Assembly: GCA_035533215.1 (NCBI GenBank)
Contig: DATLUG010000005.1
Coordinates: forward strand, 106,751-170,750
Reading direction: 5' to 3'
Source of the DNA: DAHUZL01 sp035533215
Lineage (GTDB): Bacteria; Chloroflexota; Dormibacteria; Aeolococcales; Bog-877
DNA: 64,000 bases
The notes beneath the pieces were generated by a model. The model made no database searches. It was not told the DNA's origin and saw nothing but the letters and a program-made list of their open reading frames with translations. This document shows positions 30,115-42,100 of this stretch, in pieces. A program made the translations under genes and the position numbers. Numbering within the stretch: position 1 is the stretch's first letter; the number at the start of each line of letters is the position of its first letter.

Positions 30115-31440
30115 TCAGCGACCGGTGGCGCTGGCGAGCGCCGCCTGTGGCTCCAGCATCTCGGTCGCCACCGCGCGCAGCGCCTTCACGAAGCCGGACC
30201 TGGGCTGCTTCCAGGCGAGCGGCTCCCCCGCCGACATCGACCGGACCCCATCGATCCCCGCGTGCGGGAGCATGTGCACCGGGTGCTCCAGGACGCGACC
30301 CGCGCGCTCGCGGTCGGACTGGTGGTAAGGCTGGACCGAGTTGAGCACGACCGTGATGCGCGAGCGGGGGATCCGCAGCTTGTCGCAGATCGACAGCCAG
30401 GTCCGCACCGCATAGACGCCGTGATTGTCGGGGGTGCCCACCACCACCAGGCGGTCCGCGCTCTCCATCAGGTCGATCCCGCCATTGTCCAACCGACCGC
30501 CCTGATCGACGACCACCACGTCGCTGGCATTGACCAGCCGGTGGATGAGGTTGTTGACGGCGGCCGGGGCCACCGCGTCGGCGAGCTCCGGGCTCGACGG
30601 CGCGGGCAGGACGGTGACGCCGCTGGGATGCCGGGGGAGCCGATCGAAGAGGTCCTCGCTGAGCGCCTCTCCGTGCAGCTGCACCCAGGTCGGTGTCTGG
30701 GGGGGAAGGTTGAAGGCGAGCAGGATGCTGCCGAAGCGGGGGACGTTGTCCACCAGCGCCACCCGCCGCCCCTCCTGCGCCAGGACGGCGAGGTTGGACG
30801 CGATCAGGGTTCGGCCCACGCCTCCCCGCGGCCCGCAGACGACCCACAGCGTCTGTCCCATCTCGGCCGGTTGGGGGTCCGGCTCCGCCTCGTCGGGGCC
30901 CGGGGCCGCCGCCGGAGGTGGCGCCGCCGTCACCGCGACCGGTGGCGGGGAAGCCTCGGCGGGCGCCGGGTCCGGCGGCCTCGTCGAGGTCGGGGGCGGG
31001 GCGGGCGCCGGCCCCGGGTCCGGCTGGGCCGGGGCGGCCTCGGCCGGCGCCGCCGCGGCGGCCGCCGCCCGCGCCGTCGCCGCCCGGGCCATCATGTGCT
31101 CGGCCACCGAGCGGGTGGGCGAGGTCGCCGCCAGGCACTCGGAGGCGCCCGCGGCCAGCGCCTGCAGGACGACGTCCCCCCGCGGGTCGGCCGCGACCAG
31201 CACGATCGGGAGGCCGGCGCCGCCGTCCGACCGGCGCAGGGCCGCGACGAACGCCGGCAGTCCCGGCAGACGATCGGCATCGGCGACCAGCACCCCGTCG
31301 CTGCCCGCGGCCTCGGCGAGATCGTCGGGGACCGCTGCGTGCCGCCGGGCCTCGAGCCCGACCGACCGGAGGGCCGCCCCGATCGCGTCCGCGTCGACCG
31401 ATTCGCCGGCGATGAACAGGATCCGGGGATGCTCTGCCAC
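30115..31440 (-). CDS. CpaE-like receiver/MinD-type ATPase with altered P-loop
   Basis: A 441-residue protein with an N-terminal pseudo-receiver domain (about 1-115), a Pro/Ala linker (about 120-190) and a C-terminal MinD/ParA-like domain. This layout matches CpaE/TadZ proteins, which position Flp/Tad pili at the membrane or pole. The deviant Walker A reads GPRGGVGRT: both lysines normally found in KGGVGKT are arginines here. Walker A' is VVVVDQGGRLD rather than the usual D-P-S/D-x-G. ATP binding may therefore be weak or absent. No tad, cpa or flp gene is nearby. GTG start 8 nt behind a -10. Confidence 0.7.
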   Translation of the reverse strand: MAEHPRILFIAGESVDADAIGAALRSVGLEARRHAAVPDDLAEAAGSDGVLVADADRLPGLPAFVAALRRSDGGAGLPIVLVAADPRGDVVLQALAAGASECLAATSPTRSVAEHMMARAATARAAAAAAAPAEAAPAQPDPGPAPAPPPTSTRPPDPAPAEASPPPVAVTAAPPPAAAPGPDEAEPDPQPAEMGQTLWVVCGPRGGVGRTLIASNLAVLAQEGRRVALVDNVPRFGSILLAFNLPPQTPTWVQLHGEALSEDLFDRLPRHPSGVTVLPAPSSPELADAVAPAAVNNLIHRLVNASDVVVVDQGGRLDNGGIDLMESADRLVVVGTPDNHGVYAVRTWLSICDKLRIPRSRITVVLNSVQPYHQSDRERAGRVLEHPVHMLPHAGIDGVRSMSAGEPLAWKQPRSGFVKALRAVATEMLEPQAALASATGR

Positions 31441-31448
31441 GGGTCAAA

Positions 31449-31454
31449 AGTCTA
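31449..31454 (-). promoter_or_regulatory. Putative promoter -10 (TAGACT) of the CpaE-like gene
   Basis: TAGACT on the minus strand, followed after 8 nt by the GTG at 31440; implies a leaderless transcript. The same hexamer is found before rpmB. Confidence 0.45.
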
Positions 31455-31638
31455 GGCCGCCGCCACCGGGATCGCGGTCGCCCCCCGATCGCGATCGCGC
31501 AACGATCGTGGCGGGGAGGTCACGGCCGGGCAACGCCACCTGCGGGTGGCCGCCGACCGACCGCCGGCTCACCCCGCCCCGGACGTCGCCCCCGCCGCCA
31601 TCCCGGCGCGGATGGTGACCGGGCCAGCGGCCGACCGG

Positions 31639-31692
31639 CCCCGCGGAGCGCCGCCGCCGCCACGACGCCGCCGGCGTCAGCCCTCCGCGGGG
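31639..31692 (-). terminator. Inverted repeat across the rplS stop, possible terminator
   Basis: CTCCGCGGGG (31683-31692) and CCCCGCGGAG (31639-31648) are perfect 10-bp arms on either side of the rplS stop codon, with a nested GACGCC/GGCGTC dyad (31663-31677) inside. No T-run follows, so intrinsic termination is uncertain; it may instead protect the 3' end. Confidence 0.3.
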
Positions 31693-32162
31693 GGGTCGGC
31701 GCGCTCGGCTGGTGTCGCCGCCGCCGGCGCTGCGGGCGCGGCGGTCGCGCCCGCAGCGATGGCCCGGGGACGGGCGGCGGGGCCCGGCGTCGGCGGGGCG
31801 GCGGCGGCGCGCGCGGGGGTCTCCCGTCGCTCGCGCAGCCGCGCCCGCTTGCCCACCTTGGTCCGCAGGTAGTAGAGCTTGGCCCGCCGGACCTCGCCGT
31901 GGCGGACGACCTCGATCGATGCGATCCGGGGCGAGTGGACGAGGAAGGTGCGCTCCACCCCCACCCCGTGGGTGATCCGGCGGACGGTGAAGGTGCGGCG
32001 GCTGCCCCCCCCGGCCACCCCGATGACCACCCCCTCGAACACCTGGATGCGCTCCCTGGTCCCCTCGACCACCCGGACGTGCGCCCGCACGGTGTCGCCG
32101 GGCCGGAGTTCGGGGACATCGGTCTTCAGCTGTTCGCGCTCGAGCAGATCGATCACGTTCAT
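31677..32162 (-). CDS. rplS: 50S ribosomal protein L19 with C-terminal tail
   Basis: A 161-residue ribosomal protein. The L19 core (about 1-115) shows PELRPGDTVRAHVRVVEGTRERIQVFEGVVI, ITHGVGVERTF and the closing RAKLYYLRTKVGKRARLRE. Some 45 Ala/Pro-rich residues follow, as in S2 and S16 of this genome. The ATG overlaps the trmD stop. Last gene of the ylxM-to-rplS string. Confidence 0.96.
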   Translation of the reverse strand: MNVIDLLEREQLKTDVPELRPGDTVRAHVRVVEGTRERIQVFEGVVIGVAGGGSRRTFTVRRITHGVGVERTFLVHSPRIASIEVVRHGEVRRAKLYYLRTKVGKRARLRERRETPARAAAAPPTPGPAARPRAIAAGATAAPAAPAAATPAERADPPAEG

Positions 32163-32926
32163 GGTCTTCCTCCGGGAGCGGCGGCCAGCGCCGAGACTTC
32201 TGGGGCGGGAGCGGACGGGTCGCCGGCCCGACCCGGCCCGGGGTCGCGGCCGAGCAGGTCAGGTCGGAGCCGGAGGGCGCGCTCGCCGGCGGCCTGCAGG
32301 CGCCACCGTGCGATCGCGGCATGGTCGCCGCTGCGGAGGACCTCCGGCACCGCTCGATCCTCGAACACCGCCGGTCGAGTGTAGTGGGGATGCTCGACGC
32401 CGCCCTTGGTGAAGCTCTCGTCGTGGAGCGACTCGGGCGCCCCGAGGGTGCCCGGCAGGTGCCGGGCGGCGGCCTCGATCACCACCATCGCCGCCAGCTC
32501 GCCGCCGCTCAGGACGAAGTCGCCGACCGACACCTCCTCCAGGCCGCACCCCTCCACCACCCGCTCGTCCACCCCCTGGTAGCGTCCGCAGATGAGGATC
32601 AGCCGCGGCTCGGCCGCCAGCCGGCGCGCGGCCGCGGCGTCGAACCGGCGGCCGTGGGCACCGAGCAGGATCGCCCGTCCCACCGGCTGGCTCCGGTCGG
32701 CGCGGAGGGCGCGCACCGCCGCGAAGATCGGCTCCGGGCGCAGCACCATGCCGGGGCCGCCCCCGAACGGCTCGTCGTCGACCTGCCGATGGGGGCCGAC
32801 CCCGTGGGCGCGGAGGTCGTGGGCTCGGACCTGCAGCTGACCCCGCTCGATCGCCCGGCCGACCACCCCGACCCCGAGCGGGCCGGGGAAGACCTCGGGG
32901 AAGAGGGTGACCACCTCAACCTGCAT
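32159..32926 (-). CDS. trmD: tRNA (guanine-37-N1) methyltransferase
   Basis: A 255-residue SPOUT-knot enzyme that makes m1G37 in tRNAs and prevents frameshifting. Motifs: VVTLFPEVF, DDEPFGGGPGMV, ILICGRYQGVDERV, SVGDFVLSGGELAAMVVIEAAARHLPG and SLHDESFTKGGVEHPHYTRP. All trefoil-knot residues are present; the last 25 residues are a Pro/Ala tail. Overlaps rimM and rplS by a few bases, as in most bacteria. Confidence 0.96.
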   Translation of the reverse strand: MQVEVVTLFPEVFPGPLGVGVVGRAIERGQLQVRAHDLRAHGVGPHRQVDDEPFGGGPGMVLRPEPIFAAVRALRADRSQPVGRAILLGAHGRRFDAAAARRLAAEPRLILICGRYQGVDERVVEGCGLEEVSVGDFVLSGGELAAMVVIEAAARHLPGTLGAPESLHDESFTKGGVEHPHYTRPAVFEDRAVPEVLRSGDHAAIARWRLQAAGERALRLRPDLLGRDPGPGRAGDPSAPAPEVSALAAAPGGRP

Positions 32927-33431
32927 CCGGGACCGCCTCCACCGGGCGGCGGACGACCACCATCGTGCCGCGCTGGAGGTCGATGGCGCGGACCGCGTCG
33001 TGCACCGCCGGGACCAGCTCCACCGCCCCGTCGGGGGAGCGGACGATGTAGAGGTCGTGGTGCGGTCGGGGTTCCACGTCCACCAGCTCGCCGACCGGCG
33101 CCCCGGCCTCGTCGACGACGGCGAGCCCCACCAGCTGGAAGTGGAAGAACTCGCCGGCGGGCAGCGGGCGCGCCTGCGCGCGGTCGACCTCGAGGTAGGT
33201 GCCGGCCAGCCGGCCCGCGGCGGCGCGGTCGTCGATCCCCTCCAGGGTGCAGAGGACGTCGGCCCCGGCCGGCTTTGACCAGCGCACCGCCCGCGGCCCC
33301 AGCGCGGTGTGGACGGTGAGCCCGGGACGCAGCCGGTCCGCCTCGCCGCCGAGCAGCTCCACCGCGACGGCGCCGCCGAGGCCGTGGGCGTGGCGGACGA
33401 ACGCGGCCCGCAGCCGGGACGGCTCCGTCAC
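32916..33431 (-). CDS. rimM: 16S rRNA processing protein RimM
   Basis: A 171-residue 30S assembly factor that binds S19 and helps mature the 16S rRNA head. The N-terminal RimM domain ends with the GTYLEVDRAQARPLPAGEFFHFQLVGL linker region (key residues L, P, E, F), followed by the PRC-barrel half (VELVDVEP-like, YIVRSPDGAVELVPAV, and a final VDLQRG-type strand). The usual family VRR/GxG start is reduced. GTG overlaps the khpA stop (GTGA). Position between khpA and trmD confirms identity. Confidence 0.9.
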   Translation of the reverse strand: MTEPSRLRAAFVRHAHGLGGAVAVELLGGEADRLRPGLTVHTALGPRAVRWSKPAGADVLCTLEGIDDRAAAGRLAGTYLEVDRAQARPLPAGEFFHFQLVGLAVVDEAGAPVGELVDVEPRPHHDLYIVRSPDGAVELVPAVHDAVRAIDLQRGTMVVVRRPVEAVPDAG

Positions 33432-33667
33432 TCGGTGACCTCCACCTGCACCTGCTGCTGGTGCCGGAGCGCCGCCGACCGCACCACCATCCGGATCGCC
33501 TCGATGTGTCGTCCGTGGCGTCCGATCACCAGCCCGACGTCGGCCGCAGCCACCCGCACCTCCACCCGCACCCGCCGCTCGCCCGCGTCCGCGGTCACCT
33601 CCACCGCATCCGGCGTCGTCACCAGCGCGCGCACCATGTACCGGACCAGCTCGGCGTAGTCAGGCAT
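33428..33667 (-). CDS. khpA: KH-domain RNA-binding protein KhpA
   Basis: A 79-residue protein made of one KH domain with the GxxG loop (IGRHGRH). KhpA binds RNA, often as a pair with KhpB, and affects cell size and translation in Gram-positives. ATG at 33667, 4 bp from the rpsP stop; ends in the rimM start. rpsP-khpA-rimM-trmD-rplS is a standard order. Confidence 0.93.
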   Translation of the reverse strand: MPDYAELVRYMVRALVTTPDAVEVTADAGERRVRVEVRVAAADVGLVIGRHGRHIEAIRMVVRSAALRHQQQVQVEVTE

Positions 33668-33671
33668 CGGC

Positions 33672-34124
33672 TCAGCCCACCGCTCCCGGGCCGGCGTCGT
33701 CGTCGACGTCGGGGGCGCTGGGGGGGGGCGCGCCCGCGGTCTCGACCGCCTCGGGCGGCGACCCGGCACCCGCCGGCGCCGCCCCCCCTGGAGCCGCACC
33801 CTCGGGAGCGGCCTCTGGCCCTGGCGGCTCGGCCGCCGGCGCCGCCGAGCCGGCCGGCGTCACCACCCGCCGCTCGGTGCGCGGCAGCACCCCCTCGCGC
33901 TCCAGCAGAGCCCGCGCGGAGTCCGAGGGACGCGCGCCGACCCGGAGCCAGTGCTCCACCCGCGCCACGTCCACCCGCACCGTGGCGGGGTGCGTCAGCG
34001 GGTCGTAGAACCCCACCGACTCGATGAACCGGCCGTCGCGCGGCGAGCGCGCATCGGCGACCACCAGCCGGTAGCAGGGGCGCTTGGTCGCCCCCGTCCG
34101 CTTCAGTCGAATCTTCACAGCCAC
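33672..34124 (-). CDS. rpsP: 30S ribosomal protein S16 with C-terminal tail
   Basis: A 150-residue protein whose first 80 residues are S16 (VKIRLKRTGATKRPCYRLVVAD, GRFIESVGFYDP, VEHWLRVGARPSDSARALL). The remaining 65 or so are Pro/Ala/Glu-rich low complexity, ending in acidic residues. GTG start with GAGGAG ahead of it. Confidence 0.95.
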   Translation of the reverse strand: MAVKIRLKRTGATKRPCYRLVVADARSPRDGRFIESVGFYDPLTHPATVRVDVARVEHWLRVGARPSDSARALLEREGVLPRTERRVVTPAGSAAPAAEPPGPEAAPEGAAPGGAAPAGAGSPPEAVETAGAPPPSAPDVDDDAGPGAVG

Positions 34125-34178
34125 GATGCTCTCCTCAACCCTGACGATGTCGGTCGCGGCCGGCCGGCGGGCACGTGA

Positions 34179-35567
34179 TCATCCCCGCAGCGCCCCCGGG
34201 GGGAGTCCGGGGATCGATCCCCGCAGGAGGCGCTCCGCCATCCCCCGTCGGCCACCGCCCGCCCCCAGCCCGCGCATGAGCCCCTGCAGCTGGCCGAACC
34301 CCTTCAGCAGTCGGCTCACATCGGCCGGCGCGGTGCCGCTGCCGGACGCGATCCGGCGCCGGCGCGAGGCGTCGACGATCTCCGGGCGGCGCCGCTCCGC
34401 CGGGGTCATCGAGAGCACGATCGCCTCCATTCGGCCCAGCTGGCGGTCGTCCGGGAGCTCGGCCCCGCCGCTCTTGATCAGCTGCCGCCCGCCCGGCAGC
34501 ATCCCCAGCACCGATGCCATCGACCCCATCCGGCGCAGCTGGCGCAGCTGGGCGACGAAGTCGTCGAGGGTGAGGCGGCCGGCCAGCATCCGCTCCTCCA
34601 CCTGGGCCTGGACGTCGCGGTCGCCCTGCTCCAGGGCCCGCTCGGCGAGGGTGAGGACGTCGCCCATCCCGAGGATTCGCCGCGCCATCCGGTCGGGGTG
34701 GAACGGCTCCAGGTCCTGGGGGCGCTCGCCGATGCCGCAGTAGAGGATGGGCAGGCCGGTGGCGGCCCGCATCGAGAGCGCGGCCCCGCCGCGGGCGTCG
34801 CCGTCGAGCTTGGTGAGCACGGCGCCGGTGACCTGGGAGCGCTCCTTGAAGACGGTGGCGACATTCACCGCCTCCTGGCCGCTCATGGCGTCGACCACCA
34901 GCAGCGCGTGGTGGACCGGGACCGCCTGGCGCACCCGGTCCAGCTCATCCTGCATGACGGGATCGAGCTGGAGCCGGCCGGCGGTGTCGAGGATGACGAC
35001 GTCGGCACCGCGGCGCTGGGCCTCCTCCAGGCCCGCCCGGCAGACGGCCACGGTCGCCGCCGGCAGGTCGGTGGGCACGCCCGCGGGCCGGACCACCGCC
35101 ACGTCGCTGGCCCGGCCCAGCTGCTCCAGCTGGTCGATGGCCGCCGGTCGGTGGAGGTCGGCCGCCACCACCAGGGGCCGGTGCCCCTCCCGCCGGACGA
35201 GGAGGGCCAGCTTGATCGCGGTGGTGGTCTTGCCCGACCCCTGCAGGCCGACCGTCATCACCACCGTGGGTGGGCGCGGCTCGTAGGTGAGCCGCTGGGT
35301 CTCGCCGCCGAGCAGGCCGACCAACTCCTCGTGGACGATCGTGACCACCTGCTGGCCCGGGGTGAGGCTCCCCAGCACCTCCTCCCCGACCGCCCGCGTC
35401 CGCACCCGCTCGATGAAGTCGCGGGCCACGCGGAAGTGGACGTCCGCCTCCAGCAGGGCGAGCCGCACCTCCCGCAGCCCGGCCTCGACGTCGGCGGCGG
35501 TGAGCTTGCCCTTGGTGGAGATCCGGCGGAAGGCCTCGGTCAGCCGGTCGGTGAGCGCGTCAAACAC
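34179..35567 (-). CDS. ffh: Signal recognition particle protein Ffh
   Basis: A 462-residue GTPase that, with 4.5S RNA, delivers nascent membrane proteins to FtsY. N domain, then G domain with GLQGSGKTTTAIKLA (near 105), VAADLHRPAAIDQL, DTAGRLQLD and LTKLDGDARGG; then the Met-containing M domain (about 300-450) ending in a GLP-type tail. GTG start with GGAGGG; the start overlaps the ylxM end by 8 bp. Confidence 0.96.
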   Translation of the reverse strand: MFDALTDRLTEAFRRISTKGKLTAADVEAGLREVRLALLEADVHFRVARDFIERVRTRAVGEEVLGSLTPGQQVVTIVHEELVGLLGGETQRLTYEPRPPTVVMTVGLQGSGKTTTAIKLALLVRREGHRPLVVAADLHRPAAIDQLEQLGRASDVAVVRPAGVPTDLPAATVAVCRAGLEEAQRRGADVVILDTAGRLQLDPVMQDELDRVRQAVPVHHALLVVDAMSGQEAVNVATVFKERSQVTGAVLTKLDGDARGGAALSMRAATGLPILYCGIGERPQDLEPFHPDRMARRILGMGDVLTLAERALEQGDRDVQAQVEERMLAGRLTLDDFVAQLRQLRRMGSMASVLGMLPGGRQLIKSGGAELPDDRQLGRMEAIVLSMTPAERRRPEIVDASRRRRIASGSGTAPADVSRLLKGFGQLQGLMRGLGAGGGRRGMAERLLRGSIPGLPPGALRG

Positions 35568-35913
35568 CCGCCGCCCTCCGCGGCGGGGGCGGGGCCGACG
35601 CGGACGGCTGGGACTGCAGGCGGCGCACCCGGCGGCGGAGCCGGTCCCGCTCCGCCTCCAGCCGCGCCAGCCGGAGCGCGAGCCCGAGGCGCGCCTCGGT
35701 CGTCTGCAGGTGGCCCAGGCCGCGGCGCACCAGGTCGTGGGCGGCGGCGCGGGACACCCGCCGGGCCGCCGCCAGCTCGCTCATCGACCAATCCTCCTCC
35801 AGGTGGAGCCGGATCGCCTCCCGCTGCGGAGCCGTGAGCAGGGGCCCGTAGGCGTCGAAGAGCCGCTGCCAGGTGAGGCGGCGGGTGGCGCGCTCGTCGA
35901 GTGTCAAGGGCAT
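35560..35913 (-). CDS. ylxM: YlxM-like helix-turn-helix protein
   Basis: A 117-residue protein with a sigma-70 region 4-like HTH: LLTAPQREAIRLHLEEDWSMSELAAARRVSRAAAHDLVRRG (key pattern S-x-x-E-L-A). The second half is an Arg-rich coiled coil. YlxM/UPF0122 proteins lie next to ffh in many bacteria and are linked to SRP function. Here the ATG lies at the centre of a perfect palindrome, so the protein may bind its own promoter; this is inference. Confidence 0.85.
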   Translation of the reverse strand: MPLTLDERATRRLTWQRLFDAYGPLLTAPQREAIRLHLEEDWSMSELAAARRVSRAAAHDLVRRGLGHLQTTEARLGLALRLARLEAERDRLRRRVRRLQSQPSASAPPPPRRAAGV

Positions 35914-35928
35914 GCCCTTGACACCTTA
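35901..35928 (-). promoter_or_regulatory. ylxM promoter -10 and perfect 24-bp palindrome over the start codon
   Basis: Positions 35901-35924 form a perfect 24-bp palindrome (arm GTGTCAAGGGCA, 12 bp, no spacer) centred on the ylxM ATG (35911-35913). A -10-like TAAGGT (minus strand, 35923-35928) overlaps its upstream edge and leaves 9 nt to the start codon. It can act as operator for a dimeric repressor or as a hairpin hiding the start codon. It heads the ylxM-ffh-rpsP string. Confidence 0.6.
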
Positions 35929-35963
35929 GCGGATCGGTCGCCCCGGACCGCCGGACGCCGCCC

Positions 35964-36957
35964 TCACCCGCGGTCCGGGCCTCTTACCTTGGCGTCGGCC
36001 GGCCCGGCCGCCACGCCCGGGGCCGCCAGGTCCTGGAAGAGGGCGGCCAGATACGCATCCGGCTCGAACGGACCGAGGTCGTCGATGCCCTCCCCGATCC
36101 CCACCAGCTTGACCGGGAGGCCCAGGTCGTCCTCCACCCGGAGCACATAGCCGGCCCGGGCGCTGCCGTCCAGCTTGGTCACCACCGCCCCGGTGCATCC
36201 CACCCCCTCCTGGAAGCTCCGCGCCTGGGTGACGGCGTTGGTCCCGGTGGTGGCGTCCAGGACGACGAGCACCTCCTGGGGCGCCCCCGGGAGCTGGCGC
36301 CCGATCACCCGCACGACCTTGGCCAGCTCAGCCATCAGGGGCTGGCGGGTGTGGAGCCGTCCGGCGGTGTCCACCAGCACCACCGAGCACCTGCGCGCCC
36401 GGGCGGCCGCCAGGCTGTCGAAGACCACGGCGCCGGGGTCCGCCCCCTGGCGGTGGGCGACGACCGGGACCTCTGCGCGCACGGCCCAGGCCTGCAGCTG
36501 CTCGATGGCGGCGGCCCGGTAGGTGTCCGCGGCCGCGATGAGGGGCGAGCCACCGGCGGTCCGGAGCTGGTGGGCGAGCTTGGCGACGGTGGTGGTCTTG
36601 CCCGCCCCGTTGACGCCGACCACCATCACCACCGCGGGATCCCCCCGGGCCACCAGGGTGCGGGGGCGCGCCCGCATCCGGGCCAGCAGCGTGTCCCGCA
36701 GGATCGCCACCGCCTGCTCGGGGCGCTGCGCCCGGGCCCGCCCGGCGTCCTGACGGAGGTCCGCCACGATCCGCTCGGCGAGGGCCACCCCGGTGTCCGC
36801 CGAGATCAGGACCTCCACCACCGCCTCGTAGAAGTCGTCGTCGAGGCGCTGCCAGACGAGCACCCGGCTCCGCAGCTGGCCGGCGAACGTCCCCCCGCTG
36901 CGCTCGAGCCGCTGGGCGAGGCGGCGCCACCATCGGGCCGCCGGCTCCCCCAGCGGC

Positions 36958-36986
<29 letters not shown>
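35964..36986 (-). CDS. ftsY: Signal recognition particle receptor FtsY
   Basis: A 340-residue SRP GTPase with a short acidic N-terminal part, an NG domain, and the motifs VVGVNGAGKTTTVAKLA (near 130), AADTYRAAAIEQLQAW, VLVDTAGRLHT, TKLDGSARAGYVL and LVGIGEGIDDLGPFEPDAY. It docks SRP-ribosome complexes at the membrane. GTG at 36986; a GTG at 36974 is an equally plausible start. Overlaps the smc end. Confidence 0.95.
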
Positions 36987-40529
<3,543 letters not shown>

Positions 40530-40533
<4 letters not shown>

Positions 40534-41801
40534 CGATCGGTGGTGGGCCCCGCCGGCGCATCGGTGGACGCGACCGGGGAGCCGTCGGCCCCGCCGGCGG
40601 CGCCACGCCCGGAGCGTCGCCGGCCGCCGCGGTGGCCGCGCCGAGTGCGCCGTCGCGGCTCGCCTCCCTCGTCGCCCGCCGCCGCCGGCTCGGTCGCAAG
40701 CCCCCCCGAGGGCTGGTGCTCCGCCTCCGGCGCGCCGCCCACCACCGGGGGGGCCACCGCCGCGCCGGCAGGGACCGCCTCGGCCGCCTCGGGCACGGCC
40801 CGCACCAGCCCGGCGGAGGATCCGGCCGCCGCCGCCGCGCTGCGCCGCGACCGCCGCCGGCGCCGGCTCGCCGACGCGGTGGGACGCACGGCCTCCGCCG
40901 CCCCCACCCCACCGAGGGCCTCGGTGGCGGACACCACCGCCCGCGCCGCCGCCACCGCGACGTCCACCGCGAGGTCCTCGGGGTCCGCCGGGATCGAGGC
41001 CGCCGGCGGGACCTGGTCGCCCACCGGCGGGACCTGGTCGCCCACCGGCGCGACCGACCGGCCGCTGCGCCGGCGCCGTCGCGGCCGCGGCGGCGGGGCC
41101 GTGAGGGCGTCGATCGCCGCCCGCGCCGCCGCCTGCTGGGCCGCCTGCTTGGTGCCGCCGCGACCGGACCCGAGCACCCGGTCCTGGTCGAGGACCGCCT
41201 CGGCGGCGTACTCCCGCGAGTGGCCGGGACCGCCCGTGGCCACGATCCGATAGGCGGGGGCGTTCCCGAAGCGCTCCTGCGCCAGCGCCTGCAGTCGCCC
41301 CTTGAAGTTGGTGTCCGTCCACTCCCGCAGATCGCCGATCCGGCTGAGGAAGATCCGCCCCGCCACCCGGTACCCCTGGTCGAGGAACGCGGCCCCGATC
41401 AGCGCCTCGAAGGCGTTGGCCAGCAGCGAGGTGAGGCGGCGGGCGCCGGTCTTGGCGGCGCCCCGCCCCATCCGGAGGGTCTCCCCCAGCTGCAGCTGCT
41501 CGCCGAGCTTGGCCAGCGCCTGGGTGTTGACCAAAGACGAGCGGAGCTGGGTCAGCTGGCCCTCGTCGTAGGTGGGGAACCGGCGGAACAGGTACTCGCC
41601 GGCAACCAGCTCGAGGACGGCGTCACCGAGGTACTCCAGCCGCTCGTTGTCGGGGCCGGTCTCGCCGCGCTCGTTCACCCAGGATGCGTGCGTCATCGCC
41701 TCCCGCAGCAGCGCGCGGGTGCGGAACCGGAGCTTGAGCCGCTCCTGGAGCTCGTCGAGCCGCAGCTCGGCCAGGGCGGCGGCCTCCGCCACCGACGGCA
41801 C
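40530..41801 (-). CDS. rnc: Ribonuclease III with long Arg-rich C-terminal extension
   Basis: A 423-residue protein. Residues about 1-150 are the RNase III domain with the signature NERLEYLGDAVLELV and the second acidic site (NAFEALIGAAFLD); about 160-235 is the dsRNA-binding domain (DTNFKGRLQALAQE...ATGGPGHSREY...GRGGTKQAAQQAAARAAI). About 188 residues follow that are not part of the family: Arg clusters (RPRRRRRSGR, RRRRRSRRS, RRRTRRGHRGGRRR) separated by Ala/Val/Glu-rich linkers and a PPVGDQV repeat. The GTG at 41801 is 51 bp after acpP. Confidence 0.93.
41003..41050 (-). repeat. 21-bp tandem repeat inside the rnc tail
   Basis: Two identical 21-bp units (41003-41023 and 41024-41044), plus the beginning of a third, encode VGDQVPP repeats in the C-terminal extension of RNase III. 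The unit length keeps the frame, so copy number may vary without breaking the gene. Confidence 0.8.
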
Positions 41802-41851
41802 CGCCGCCCTGGCCGAGGCTCGCCGCCCCGGGGCGGCGGCGGGGACCGCCG

Positions 41852-42100
41852 TCAGCTGGCCAGGTCGAGCCGCTCCCTGACGTAGTCCCAGGCCTGGCCC
41901 ACGCTCTGGATCTTCTCCGCGTCCTCGTCCGGGATCTCCATCCCGAACGCCTCCTCGAACGCCATGATCAGCTCCACCAGGTCGAGCGAGTCCGCGTTGA
42001 GATCCTCGACGAAGCTCGCCTCCGGCGTCACCTGATCGGGCTCCACCCCGAGCTGCTCGACCACGATCCCCTTGAACGTCTCCCAGGTTGCCTCTGCCAT
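41852..42100 (-). CDS. acpP: Acyl carrier protein
   Basis: An 82-residue carrier for fatty acid synthesis. The phosphopantetheine serine is in NADSLDLVEL (DSL motif), followed by the acidic recognition helix and EIPDEDAEKIQSVGQAWDYV. ATG at 42100 with GAGGGG upstream. It lies between fabD and rnc; fabG and fabF, often found here, are absent from the window. Confidence 0.95.
   Translation of the reverse strand: MAEATWETFKGIVVEQLGVEPDQVTPEASFVEDLNADSLDLVELIMAFEEAFGMEIPDEDAEKIQSVGQAWDYVRERLDLAS

Noticed and set aside
41003..41050. Tandem 21-bp repeat considered as a CRISPR or intergenic array
   Set aside because: Only about 2.3 units, no spacers, and it stays in the rnc reading frame; it is a coding repeat.
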